From the NCBI GenBank assembly GCA_946885925.1, contig CAMPHP010000087.1, forward strand, positions 1 to 8,769: 8,769 bases of DNA. Direction: 5' to 3'. This DNA is from an uncultured Litorilinea sp. (GTDB lineage Bacteria > Chloroflexota > Anaerolineae > Caldilineales > Caldilineaceae). Position numbers and translations under genes: made by a program. The notes under the pieces were generated by a model. It ran no database searches, had not been told where the DNA came from, and worked only from the letters and a program-made list of their open reading frames with translations. Positions 1 through 6,231 of the stretch are shown one piece after another (the stretch's first letter is position 1; the number at the start of each line of letters is the position of its first letter).

Positions 1-76
1 ATCATCGAACAGCAACCAGTACACCCCTACACTCCATCACCGTAAATCTAAATACTCACAAATCTAAAAAGGCCTA

Positions 77-105
77 TTGACATACCAACTCTCAAAGTGT
101 AGAGA
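77..105 (+). promoter_or_regulatory. Candidate sigma-70-type promoter of the sialidase-like gene
   Basis: A perfect -35 hexamer TTGACA (77-82) is followed after 17 bp by a weak -10 hexamer TAGAGA (100-105, 3 of 6 matches to TATAAT). The spacing is ideal but the -10 is poor. If real, transcription would start near 112, downstream of the GTG at 108. That would exclude the longest reading frame's start and support the ATG at 183. The 76 bases before it are AT-rich and hold no gene that I can see. Confidence 0.35.
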
Positions 106-182
106 TAGTGATCAGTGTCAACAATGGCAGGAATGTCGTTCGCCATCAAATATCAACACACCATCTAGAAGAGACGACCAAA

Positions 183-1274
183 ATGCACCAAGTCACCATC
201 TATCGAGAAGCGAATCGCTATGCCGGTTGGCCCGCCAACTATGGCATGTGGGGCTGGGGCAACGAAATCGTACTTGGTTTTATCGTGGGTCAAGTCAAAG
301 CGGGTGTTCCCTTCCATGCTCGTGACAAAGACCAACCCTTTGAAACAATCCAGGCTCGCAGCTTCAATGGCGGCGAAACCTGGGATATTCAACCTTTCCC
401 TGGTCGTACGCCTGGTGGGCGAGCTCTTTCTGCTGATGAACATATGAATTCTCACCTCTGGGTAGCCAACGCATTGGAGGGTGCAAGTGCGCCCACTGAT
501 TGTCCAGGCGGGATCAATTTCATCCACCCTGATTTCGCATTGATGTGTGCTCGCACCAACTTGCGTGCGGGTGCCAAATCGTGGTTCTATGTCTCCTATG
601 ACCGCTGTCAAAGCTGGGAAGGCCCCTATTGGCTGCCTATGTTTGGGCAGACTGGTATCGCCGCCCGCACGGATTATCTGGTAGATGGGCCGGATAGCTG
701 CACGCTCTTTCTCACCGCGGCGAAACCCAACGGCGAGGAGGGGCGAGTTTTCTGTGCGCGCACGACCGATGGCGGCAAGTCGTTCGACTTTGTCTCTTGG
801 ATCACTCCCGAACCAGAAGGCTACACCATCATGCCTGCCAGCCTGCGCTTGCCTTCTGGACGGATCTTGACCGCTGTACGTTGCAGCGAGGCAATGCATA
901 CAACGACATCACGCCATTGTTGGATCGATCTCTATGCGTCAGATGATAATGGTCTCTCGTGGCAGCATCTAAGCCGCCCTGTGCCTGATGCTGGCAGAGG
1001 AGGTAATCCGCCTACGTTAACCCAGTTGCACGATGGTCGTCTCTGTATTACCTATGGTTTCCGCAATCCACCCTTTGCGATTCAGACTACGCTGAGTGCA
1101 GACGAAGGTGCTACCTGGGAGGAGCCAATCACGCTCTATCAAAATGCTGGCAACCATGACATTGGCTACCCTCGTACCTATCAGCGCCCGGATGGCACAC
1201 TGGTTACAGCCTACTACTTTAATGACGACGAAGCTTTAGAACGTTATATCGCGGCTACACTCTGGAAACCTTAA
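183..1274 (+). CDS. Sialidase-like BNR/Asp-box six-bladed beta-propeller protein
   Basis: This is a 363-residue protein of the sialidase/neuraminidase superfold. Five Asp-box motifs (S/T-x-D-x-G-x-S/T-W/F, some degenerate) lie near residues 60-67, 138-145, 194-201, 253-260 and 305-312. Their spacing of about 50-80 residues is expected for successive propeller blades. The N-terminal WPANYGMW (16-23) and C-terminal YPRTYQRPDG (329-338) blocks look like conserved parts of bacterial exo-alpha-sialidase-like proteins. There is no signal peptide or membrane segment, so it probably acts in the cytoplasm, on imported sugars if it is an enzyme at all. The frame stays open back to a GTG at 108. I chose the ATG at 183 because an AGAAGAG ribosome-binding site precedes it, the extra 25 residues look non-coding, and a candidate promoter overlaps the upstream start. 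I cannot place a complete sialidase active site (Arg triad, Tyr/Glu), so glycosidase activity is unproven. The epimerase gene downstream suggests sugar catabolism. Confidence 0.8.
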   Translation: MHQVTIYREANRYAGWPANYGMWGWGNEIVLGFIVGQVKAGVPFHARDKDQPFETIQARSFNGGETWDIQPFPGRTPGGRALSADEHMNSHLWVANALEGASAPTDCPGGINFIHPDFALMCARTNLRAGAKSWFYVSYDRCQSWEGPYWLPMFGQTGIAARTDYLVDGPDSCTLFLTAAKPNGEEGRVFCARTTDGGKSFDFVSWITPEPEGYTIMPASLRLPSGRILTAVRCSEAMHTTTSRHCWIDLYASDDNGLSWQHLSRPVPDAGRGGNPPTLTQLHDGRLCITYGFRNPPFAIQTTLSADEGATWEEPITLYQNAGNHDIGYPRTYQRPDGTLVTAYYFNDDEALERYIAATLWKP

Positions 1275-1292
1275 CGTAAGTTGCTACCCACT

Positions 1293-1356
1293 TCTGTCAC
1301 CCCGTAGGGGTCTCTCTGCCATAGCTTCCTCAGAGAGACCCCTACGGGGTGACAGA
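1293..1356. repeat. Perfect 26-bp inverted repeat with 12-base loop (terminator-like or REP/MITE-like)
   Basis: Arms 1293-1318 and 1331-1356 are exact reverse complements around the loop CCATAGCTTCCT. Each arm also contains its own small palindrome (ACCCC-GTA-GGGGT and its complement), so the DNA could fold as one long hairpin or as two smaller ones. It begins 18 bp after the sialidase-like stop codon and ends 62 bp before the epimerase start. No run of T follows on either strand, so a classical intrinsic terminator is not supported. Arm length and perfect symmetry are more typical of a dispersed palindromic element, or of an RNA structure that processes or stabilises the message. I saw no clear target-site duplication. 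Confidence 0.85.
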
Positions 1357-1418
1357 GCAGAGTGAGTCACAAGGATCAACTTGGGTTAATTATATCGGGC
1401 AAAGGAAAGACAGACTTC

Positions 1419-2270
1419 ATGGCAAATTTTGGTGTGAATCTACTCGTGTGGAGCGGCCAGTTGGGTCCAGATGAAATGGCACTGCTGCCGCAAATCGGCG
1501 CTATGGGCTACAACTCCGTAGAACTGCCAATCTTTGCACCCGAAAGGGTCGATAGCGCTATGATCCACACGGCACTGGACGCATCCGGGTTGGCTTGTAC
1601 TGTCTCAACGGCAATGCCGCCCCAAACCAACTTGATTGATGTAAGCGCCAGTCCCGCTGGCTTACATTTTCTAGAGGCAGTCATCCGCCAGGCCGCGGCT
1701 CTGCGCTCCCCCATCGTTTGTGGCCCCCTCGCAGTACCCGTTGGCGAACTGCGCGGGAGGGGCCGCCTGCCGGGAGAATGGGATCAGTGTGTTCAATCGC
1801 TGCGCCAAGCAGGGGAAATTGCCGCACAACATCAAGTAGCTTTAGCCCTAGAACCACTAAACCGCTTTGAGACCTTTTTTCTGAATACCACAGAGGATGC
1901 TGTGCGGCTCATGGAAGAAGTGAACCATCCGGCAGTCGGTCTGCTCCTTGACACCTTCCACATGCATATTGAAGAGAAGTCCACCCCTGCTGCCATCCGT
2001 CATGCGGGTAGACACATACGTCATTTCCATGCAAGTGAAAACGACAGAGGAATCGTTGGCTCTGGTCAGGTGCCATGGAAAGAGGTATTCCAAGCATTAC
2101 GCGCAATCGGCTATGCAGGTACGATAACCGTTGAATCCTTCAACGCAGTGATCCCAGAATTGGCCGGTGCGACCTGCATCTGGCGTCCTTTGGCCCCAAG
2201 CGCAGACGCATTAGCGAGCGAGAGCCTTATTTTTCTTCAGGACTTAGGGCGTGCCTTCTCTAACGCTTGA
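1419..2270 (+). CDS. Sugar phosphate isomerase/epimerase, D-tagatose/D-psicose 3-epimerase-like TIM barrel
   Basis: This 283-residue AP-endonuclease-2-type TIM barrel interconverts keto-sugars at C3 in its best-known relatives. The four residues that bind the metal and catalyse in Pseudomonas cichorii D-tagatose 3-epimerase (E152, D185, H211, E246) appear as E145 (EPLNRFE), D178 (DTFHMHIEE), H204 (HFHASENDRG) and E239 (VESF), all shifted by the same 7 positions. The N-terminus FGVNLLVWSG is typical of the family. The frame is open upstream to 1362, but the family pattern starts at the ATG chosen here. An AAAGGAAA sequence about 12 bp upstream is a weak, rather distant ribosome-binding site. 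The protein is cytoplasmic. Placement after the sialidase-like gene suggests a shared sugar pathway. Substrate specificity cannot be read from the sequence; inosose or hydroxypyruvate isomerase relatives share the fold but match less well. Confidence 0.88.
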   Translation: MANFGVNLLVWSGQLGPDEMALLPQIGAMGYNSVELPIFAPERVDSAMIHTALDASGLACTVSTAMPPQTNLIDVSASPAGLHFLEAVIRQAAALRSPIVCGPLAVPVGELRGRGRLPGEWDQCVQSLRQAGEIAAQHQVALALEPLNRFETFFLNTTEDAVRLMEEVNHPAVGLLLDTFHMHIEEKSTPAAIRHAGRHIRHFHASENDRGIVGSGQVPWKEVFQALRAIGYAGTITVESFNAVIPELAGATCIWRPLAPSADALASESLIFLQDLGRAFSNA

Positions 2271-2294
2271 TAAGGCAGATCATAGGTGTGCATT

Positions 2295-2819
2295 ATGCGA
2301 TTGCCGTCACTGTACAATTTGTGCTATAGCGCAACGCCACATCCATTGATGGATATCGATCAATTAGCGAGAGTCAAAGAGGGCTTTGGTGAGGCCGATG
2401 TTCTGGCGCGCATTCAATGGTTGTCCACAGTTAATGTCACATGGTACGTTTGGTGGAACGACAACGAACCACTTGGCTGGACGTTGATCCAGTGGGATGG
2501 CAAAATTACTGCGCCGTCATATCCCGACCTATTTGACCTCTATATCCAGCCCAAGTTCCGAAGCCAGGGCATTGGGACACAAATTATCAAGAGATGTGAA
2601 CAACTCGTGCGAGGAGCAGGCTATAATAAGCTTGGGCTGGTAGTAAATCCTGATCTTAATCCAAGAGCCTACGCACTCTATCAGCGGCTAGGTTACTATG
2701 CCATCAGTCAGGACAAGTACTTGGATGGAATCTACAATGGAGTTGAAGACTGGGTAATCGATCTAGAAAAGGATCTAACATCGATAGTTGCTAATGTTGA
2801 AGCGACCGAAAGGATATAG
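2295..2819 (+). CDS. GNAT-family N-acetyltransferase (first)
   Basis: This 174-residue protein has one GNAT domain that would transfer an acetyl group from acetyl-CoA to an unknown amine. Motif A lies at about residues 80-100: DLYIQPKFRSQGIGT, with the R-x-Q-G-I-G pyrophosphate-binding loop at 89-94. Motif B follows at about 122-135 (N-x-R-A-x-x-L-Y-x-x-x-G-Y-Y). Aromatic residues are dense around 50-67 (WYVWW, GWTLIQW), which may form the acceptor pocket. The gene follows the epimerase by 24 bp. I chose the ATG at 2295 because AGGTG lies 6 bp upstream; a GTG at 2286 adds only three residues. The stop is 18 bp from the stop of the convergent next gene, with no clear terminator between them. 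Its acceptor, and any link to the sugar genes, are unknown. Confidence 0.85.
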   Translation: MRLPSLYNLCYSATPHPLMDIDQLARVKEGFGEADVLARIQWLSTVNVTWYVWWNDNEPLGWTLIQWDGKITAPSYPDLFDLYIQPKFRSQGIGTQIIKRCEQLVRGAGYNKLGLVVNPDLNPRAYALYQRLGYYAISQDKYLDGIYNGVEDWVIDLEKDLTSIVANVEATERI

Positions 2820-2837
2820 GTAAACTGGCTGGTAGTA

Positions 2838-3299
2838 TCACAAGTACAGCTTATGCCCCACGCTCTGCTCTGTTTGAAAACCTAGTTCTTTGTAAAAAGC
2901 TAACTGTTCTGGTTTTGTGCCACTGATTAGCTGAACCTTGTAACATCCTTCTGCACGCGCAAGCTTCACGGCTTCCTCTATCATCTGCCGCCCTACTCCT
3001 CTGCGGCGCTCAGACCGTGCAACAACCACATTTTCAATGATGGCCCAAGGTCGCCCACTATAAGTTAAGTTTGGTACCACTACAAGTAAAATCGAGCCGA
3101 GAAGGCGTTGCGTATTTGTCTCCACTGCGACTAGCAATTTTAGCCTATTATCGGCATGCATCTGGGCGAATATCTGCTTTGCCTCTTCGGTTGATGCCAC
3201 CTGTGCGCCAGGTGAAGTTGCTCGCGATGAAAGCTGCGGAAGTAGAACTAACAACTGATCTAGGTCCGTTGTGCATGCCGCACGTATTTCAATCATCAA
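2838..3299 (-). CDS. GNAT-family N-acetyltransferase (second)
   Basis: This compact 153-residue protein is a single GNAT domain. Motif A is clear at about 88-110: the IENVVV beta strand, then the R-R-R-G-V-G-R acetyl-CoA loop (98-104) and the helix after it. Motif B near the C-terminus reads FYKELGF (135-141). It starts with two tandem ATG codons; an AGGGATGG stretch about 10 bp upstream is a plausible ribosome-binding site. It is transcribed toward the first GNAT gene and away from the glycosyltransferase gene. The two acetyltransferases are not recent duplicates: they differ in length and share only the family motifs. The acceptor substrate is unknown. Free-standing domains of this size are found in antibiotic, polyamine and protein acetylation alike. 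Confidence 0.85.
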   Translation of the reverse strand: MMIEIRAACTTDLDQLLVLLPQLSSRATSPGAQVASTEEAKQIFAQMHADNRLKLLVAVETNTQRLLGSILLVVVPNLTYSGRPWAIIENVVVARSERRRGVGRQMIEEAVKLARAEGCYKVQLISGTKPEQLAFYKELGFQTEQSVGHKLYL

Positions 3300-3336
3300 C
3301 TTGCCATCCCTTTATTTGTGGAAGAGATATAGCTTT

Positions 3337-3359
3337 GATAGTGTTCAAGAACGACTATC
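3337..3359. promoter_or_regulatory. Imperfect palindrome in a divergent intergenic region, candidate operator
   Basis: GATAGTGTTC and GAACGACTATC form an inverted repeat around AA, with one unpaired base in the right arm. It lies in the 94-bp gap between two genes that are transcribed apart (the second GNAT gene and the glycosyltransferase), where a shared operator would be expected. No convincing -35/-10 pair could be assigned to either side. The site could also fold as a small hairpin in the leader of either gene. Confidence 0.3.
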
Positions 3360-3393
3360 GGCTTAACAAAACTGCCTTGTCAACAACATACCC

Positions 3394-4551
3394 ATGACCC
3401 TCCAACGTTTTCTAATAAGGCTGTCACATCTTACTACCTTAATTCTCCTATTCTTCTTGAGTTACCGGCTGTGGTCAAACCTGCGCTTTTTACGATGGGT
3501 ACGTCGCCAAGCTTCATCCCTCCCAATGCAGCATCCCCGCGTGAGCGTGTTGGTTCCAGCGCGTAATGAAGCGACGACGATCACACCATGCATCACTTCA
3601 CTGCTCAAGCAAAATTACCCCGATATTGAAGTTATTGTGCTCAATGATGCATCCACCGACGACACAGGCATACAACTCGACGCATTGGCAAAGTCGTATC
3701 CCTGCCTCAAGGTCATTCATGCCAGCGACCATCTACCTTCCGGGTGGAATGGCAAAAGCTATGCGTGCCACCGTCTCTCCGAGCAAGCAACGGGCGAGTG
3801 GTTACTCTTTACCGACGCAGACACCGAGCATACAGCGCAGAGTGTAGCGCAAGGGATTGCACAAGCAATCGCGCTGGATGCCCATATGTTGAGTGCCTTC
3901 CCTTTCCAGCAGACCTTGACATGGAGCGAACAGATCTCCGTTTCGTTTATCGTTGATTTCCTGCCCCTGCTCGGACTTGACCTTAGAGCGCTCTCTAGCA
4001 ATGAAGGTGTCCAGGCAGCAGCAAATGGGCAGTATCTCCTGGTGCGCGCGTCCACTTATCGCAAGACAGGAGGACACGCGGCAATTTACAGTGAGCTACT
4101 AGATGATTTCGCCCTGGCGAGACATTTCCGTGCCAACGGCTACAAAATTGCCCTAGTCGATGGCAAAGAGTTGCTCCAATGCCGCATGTATCACAATGCC
4201 CGTGAGCTATGGCAGGGATTCTCAAGAAGTCTGATGCATGGTCTCAGCGGCTCGTCCACTGCAAAACGAGCCTTCTGGTGGATGCCACTCTTCATCTGGG
4301 GATATGCGTCGCTATTCGTGAATCCCTTCTACCGCCTGCTGGTTGGCGAACATAGGTGGCTCTCGCTCCTTGTGTTTGCCTGGCTTGTGACCTTGCGCGG
4401 CATTGCCAACTGGTATTTGAAGCGTTCGCTGCTCGAAGTACTCACGACCCCATTCGCCGCTTGGAGCGTGATGGCGTTGGAGATAGGAGCGATCTACAGG
4501 CGTTGGCAAGGACAGACGATCGCATGGAAGGGGCGTACTTACGTGGACTGA
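3394..4551 (+). CDS. Membrane-associated family 2 glycosyltransferase, CrtQ/CruC-like (probable carotenoid or lipid glycosyltransferase)
   Basis: This 385-residue GT-A-fold glycosyltransferase has an N-terminal membrane anchor (about 12-30). The catalytic domain follows: VSVLVPARNE (50-59), NDASTDDT (84-91), GW-x-GKS (117-122), the metal-binding D141-A-D143, ANGQ (210-213), LLDDF (235-239) and Q-G-F-S-R (274-278). Three further hydrophobic segments lie near 293-316, 322-340 and 348-368, and the protein ends in WKGRTY (378-383). This layout, including the WKGR-x-Y tail, is that of bacterial carotenoid glycosyltransferases such as CrtQ and CruC. These add a sugar from a UDP-sugar to a carotenoid at the inner membrane face. 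No good ribosome-binding site precedes the ATG. The gene runs into the convergent P450 gene, overlapping it by 13 bp. The neighbouring P450 and desaturase remnant support a carotenoid role, but another lipid or polyprenol acceptor is possible. Confidence 0.82.
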   Translation: MTLQRFLIRLSHLTTLILLFFLSYRLWSNLRFLRWVRRQASSLPMQHPRVSVLVPARNEATTITPCITSLLKQNYPDIEVIVLNDASTDDTGIQLDALAKSYPCLKVIHASDHLPSGWNGKSYACHRLSEQATGEWLLFTDADTEHTAQSVAQGIAQAIALDAHMLSAFPFQQTLTWSEQISVSFIVDFLPLLGLDLRALSSNEGVQAAANGQYLLVRASTYRKTGGHAAIYSELLDDFALARHFRANGYKIALVDGKELLQCRMYHNARELWQGFSRSLMHGLSGSSTAKRAFWWMPLFIWGYASLFVNPFYRLLVGEHRWLSLLVFAWLVTLRGIANWYLKRSLLEVLTTPFAAWSVMALEIGAIYRRWQGQTIAWKGRTYVD

Positions 4552-5846
4552 GGTTTGCGGCGGCGTACTTCCACCATGACGCCCGGATGTGGTTCAAGCG
4601 TGGCTCCCATAGCGGGGCGCACCTGTTTGCCAACAAATCGTAGCTCGAACTTCTGCAATATGCGCGCCAAGACCACCTTGGCTTCCACCTGTGCGAAGGC
4701 CATGCCAATGCAGTTGCGCGGGCCACCCCCAAAGGGTAAAAACGTGTATGGTGGGCGCTGCCGGACATTCTCCGGGCTAAAGCGATCCGGGTCAAAGCGA
4801 TGCGGTTCAGGCCAGTATGCCTTGTGACGGTGCGTAAGGTAGATGGAATAGAGGATGCGCGTCCCCGCCGGAAATAGGTGCTCCTTGAATTTCACATCAC
4901 CGGCGGCAATCCGCGAGCCAAGATGGATGGGTGGATAGAGGCGCAGGGTCTCTTTGATCACTTGATCAAGATAAGTTAGCTGGTTGGCATCGGCAAATGC
5001 CGGCGTTCGTAACCCTACCACGCGGCCAATCTCCTCATGGACACGAACTTGAATATCTGGGTGAATTGCGAACAGATAAAGCGTCCAGGCAAGAAGTGCG
5101 GTACTGGTATCATGCCCCGCAATTAGCATGGTCAAGAGTTGGTCTCGGATCAATGCATCACGCATCCCAGAAGCAATCAAGCCCCCCAACAGATCGCCCG
5201 TTTCCCCCAGGTTTGCACGTCGAGCAGCGATAAGTTGGTACAAGTATTGATCCATCTGCTGCAATGCGCGGCGATACCCCAGTCGTGGCACGTTGGGCCA
5301 GATAAGCCACAGCCCCGGCGAAATGTATTGGATCGTGTGCAGGATTGTTTGCCAGAGAGGTTTGAGCTGTGGCGTGAAATCTTCCTTAAAAAGCGTATCA
5401 GTGAGAATCAAGAGCGCAATCCGGCGCATCTCCACCAACACATCAACGCGAGTACCATCAGCCCATTCAGCGCAAATCTGATCCGTACAGCGCCACATCG
5501 ATTCCACGTAACCATCTAACATCCTCCGGTGCAGTGCCGGGTTGAGTTGGTGGCGCAACTCGTCGTGCACTTCGCCATCTTCCACAAGAACGCCATGCTG
5601 AAGCAGGCGTGTCACAGGATCTTCTTCCGCCCGCCAGAAAAAACTGTCCTTTGCCTCCACCAGTACGAAGCGATTGGCTTCCGGGCCGACCAACATCACC
5701 ACATGAAAACCAGGTAGAGGCAGTTGGAAGATGTCACCCAAATCTGCATGGACAGCCTCCAATGCGGAGAGCAGGCTTTTCTCGCGCACGAGTGCTTGCA
5801 ATGCGCGCCAGCCGGTGCTGCCTTCGGGCTTAGGAATCGCGTTCAC
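4539..5846 (-). CDS. Cytochrome P450, CYP175-like (possible carotenoid hydroxylase)
   Basis: This complete 435-residue soluble P450 has every signature. The I-helix is AGHDTST (243-249, with Ser in the second Thr position of AGxDTT), the K-helix is E299-T-L-R302, the FDPDRF meander is at 351-356, and the heme loop is FGGGPRNCIG (371-380) with axial ligand C379. Helix C carries H-x-x-x-R (94-98) for a heme propionate. There is no membrane anchor. The overall style (short N-terminus with QLPLPGF, HDELRHQLNPAL) resembles CYP175A1, the beta-carotene hydroxylase of Thermus. It would need a ferredoxin and a reductase encoded elsewhere. The start codon is GTG, preceded by AGAAGG at a spacing of 6 bp. 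Its stop lies inside the end of the glycosyltransferase gene. A hydroxyl group added by this enzyme could be the attachment point for the sugar; this is inference from context, and fatty-acid or terpene hydroxylation remain alternatives. Confidence 0.9.
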   Translation of the reverse strand: MNAIPKPEGSTGWRALQALVREKSLLSALEAVHADLGDIFQLPLPGFHVVMLVGPEANRFVLVEAKDSFFWRAEEDPVTRLLQHGVLVEDGEVHDELRHQLNPALHRRMLDGYVESMWRCTDQICAEWADGTRVDVLVEMRRIALLILTDTLFKEDFTPQLKPLWQTILHTIQYISPGLWLIWPNVPRLGYRRALQQMDQYLYQLIAARRANLGETGDLLGGLIASGMRDALIRDQLLTMLIAGHDTSTALLAWTLYLFAIHPDIQVRVHEEIGRVVGLRTPAFADANQLTYLDQVIKETLRLYPPIHLGSRIAAGDVKFKEHLFPAGTRILYSIYLTHRHKAYWPEPHRFDPDRFSPENVRQRPPYTFLPFGGGPRNCIGMAFAQVEAKVVLARILQKFELRFVGKQVRPAMGATLEPHPGVMVEVRRRKPQST

Positions 5847-5945
5847 GTTCTGCCTTCTCTATGCACAACCATAGACGAAAACTACTAGAACAGTGTACAA
5901 AGTTATGCATTGCTTGAAAACTTGAGAGTTGAGGGGGAATAGCGC

Positions 5946-6208
5946 ATGACCACGCGCATTGTCGTCAATCGCCAATCTAACGCCTTGGTCACTCAACCAT
6001 CTTATCACTACTACACAGGGCGCTATCTGGGCATCGTCGGCGGTTTCCGCAAACTTCGCTCTTGAATGCACGCGGCCCGCAGACTGGTATCGCCAATATC
6101 AAACTCGTCGGCGATTCGATATTTCCAGGTCAATCCACTGCCGCTGTCACGCTAGGGGCGATACGAGTGGCAAAAAGTGTCTATCTATGCCAAAGTAGTA
6201 AGAAATAG
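5946..6208 (+). pseudogene. C-terminal remnant of a CrtI/CrtO-type carotenoid desaturase/ketolase, frameshifted
   Basis: In one frame, 6000-6047 reads [16 protein letters not shown] and then runs into a stop at 6063. In the frame two bases on, 6047-6208 reads [14 protein letters not shown], then [24 protein letters not shown], broken here as [10 protein letters not shown] and [14 protein letters not shown], up to a TAG stop. Joined, these give the conserved C-terminus of the FAD-dependent phytoene desaturase/CrtO family, whose GD-S-x-F-P-G-Q motif contacts FAD. One missing C in the run at 6047-6048 explains the frame change. The N-terminal part of about 430 residues, including the GxGxxG dinucleotide-binding loop, is absent: upstream lies the start of the opposite-strand P450 gene. 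Homology is clear only from about 6000; the ATG at 5946 is a nominal boundary. It supports a former carotenoid cluster. A sequencing error could explain the frameshift but not the truncation. Confidence 0.8.
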
Positions 6209-6211
6209 GAG

Positions 6212-6225
6212 AGGAGGTAGTTTTG
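6212..6225 (+). promoter_or_regulatory. Orphan Shine-Dalgarno site behind the desaturase remnant
   Basis: AGGAGGT, part of a longer GGAGAGGAGGT, lies just after the stop of the broken desaturase and 4 bp before a TTG codon. The reading frame from that TTG stops after 16 codons and runs into the opposite-strand regulator gene. It looks like the ribosome-binding site of a following gene in an old operon that has since been lost. Chance purine richness cannot be excluded. Confidence 0.3.
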
Positions 6226-6231
6226 AAAGAG

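Noticed and set aside
108..182. Upstream GTG start extending the sialidase-like protein by 25 residues
   Set aside because: The extra segment looks non-coding, lacks a ribosome-binding site and overlaps a candidate promoter; family homology begins just after the ATG at 183.
165..899. Long reverse-strand open frame of 244 codons opposite the sialidase-like gene
   Set aside because: It lies antisense within a gene with five Asp-boxes, shows no recognisable domain and is rich in Arg and Cys, as expected of a shadow frame.
1362..1418. Upstream GTG start extending the epimerase by 19 residues
   Set aside because: It begins only 6 bp after the 26-bp inverted repeat, has no family similarity, and the normal family N-terminus starts at the ATG at 1419.
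5859..6071. Reverse-strand open frame containing GVRLAIDD, similar to the EAL-domain motif [12 protein letters not shown]
   Set aside because: The match stops after eight residues, with no flanking EAL-domain sequence. The opposite strand carries a much longer and coherent desaturase-family match over part of the same bases.
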